The notes under the pieces are model-generated. The model saw only the letters and a program-made list of their open reading frames with translations, was not told the origin of the DNA and did not search any database. From Pedobacter petrophilus (lineage in GTDB: Bacteria > Bacteroidota > Bacteroidia > Sphingobacteriales > Sphingobacteriaceae), in NCBI RefSeq assembly GCF_009674725.1, contig NZ_WKKH01000022.1:16197-80196 (forward strand): a stretch of 64,000 bases of DNA, given 5' to 3'. The position numbers and the translations under genes are program-made. Below are positions 63,965-64,000 of this stretch, one piece after another (positions within the stretch are counted from its first letter, which is position 1; the number at the start of each line of letters is the position of its first letter).

Positions 63965-64000
63965 AAAGCCCCCCTTAGCCGAGTTAATTTAATAAGGTCC
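63915..64000. mobile_element. Possible end of an insertion element
   Basis: At the point where the ORF6N homology stops, the sequence shows GGTCAATT (63916-63923) and its inverted copy AATTGACC (63949-63956 or nearby), then a C-rich tract (GCCCCCCTTAGCC). Such repeated GGTCAATT motifs are typical of IS21-type ends, from memory. No transposase is in the window. Confidence 0.3.

Larger units (their letters stand above)
57450..64000. mobile_element. One side of a CTnDOT-like integrative/conjugative element
   Basis: The gene order RteC, two HTH proteins, DUF3945/DUF4099 protein, topoisomerase III, ORF6N protein is characteristic of the regulatory/accessory block of Bacteroidota conjugative transposons. 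All genes are on the plus strand with short gaps. The integrase and the mobilisation and transfer genes are not in the window, so the element continues to the right. The left boundary lies somewhere between 57448 and 57797. Confidence 0.8.

Noticed and set aside
1..64000. CRISPR array or cas genes
   Set aside because: No regularly spaced repeats with unique spacers and no Cas-like protein were seen; the tandem arrays found have no spacers.

Overview
The window looks like the chromosome of a Bacteroidota member close to Pedobacter/Sphingobacteriaceae. The evidence is two SusC/SusD pairs, a DUF4249/TonB-receptor pair, an RteC-type integrative element, TAnnTTTG-type promoters, AT-rich spacers and many Bacteroidota-type intergenic hairpins. 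The genus is inferred from protein style only; there is no rRNA gene in the window.

Layout. 0-5.2 kb: a minus-strand run of cysS, a racemase gene broken by one TGA and the start of a lipoprotein gene; then periplasmic msrA, a 2-oxoglutarate/Fe(II) oxygenase and an unrecognised propeller-like protein. 5.3-8.8 kb: an overlapping amidohydrolase/serine-hydrolase pair. 9-14.5 kb: mutL, two overlapping rhomboid proteases, an endonuclease/exonuclease/phosphatase-family protein and a nitroreductase. 14.8-22.7 kb: a large MG2/plug surface protein, a 2-hydroxyacid dehydrogenase, a TonB receptor with its DUF4249 lipoprotein, and an SGNH hydrolase. 22.9-28.0 kb: a SusC/SusD operon whose leader carries a SAM-I riboswitch with a terminator. 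28.1-33.4 kb: a TlpA-like protein, then an arabinan/arabinose pair (GH43 and GH51) behind a perfect dyad. 33.7-40.2 kb: a TonB-type barrel protein, PspC and PadR genes, and an amino-acid permease. 40.7-45.4 kb: a second SusC/SusD operon. 45.6-57.4 kb: a C-terminally truncated flavoprotein, a methyltransferase, a UbiA-like membrane protein, two tRNA-Val genes flanking a broken tRNA copy, recO, an RND/MMPL exporter, and the ileS-dksA-like-lspA cluster.

57.5 kb to the end is one side of a CTnDOT-like integrative/conjugative element: RteC, two HTH proteins, a DUF3945/DUF4099 protein, topoisomerase III and an ORF6N protein. The ORF6N gene seems to be cut at its 3' end by a further insertion. No integrase, relaxase or Tra gene is inside the window.

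The most interesting points are the SAM-I riboswitch in front of a SusC/SusD uptake operon, which suggests import of methionine or a related sulfur compound; a GTTGTCA hairpin family, one copy of which supplies the last codons of a gene; a perfect 14-bp dyad upstream of the arabinan genes; a chimeric tRNA remnant; and several broken genes (racemase, flavoprotein, small membrane protein, ORF6N). Protein family calls are made by reading motifs, without database searches.
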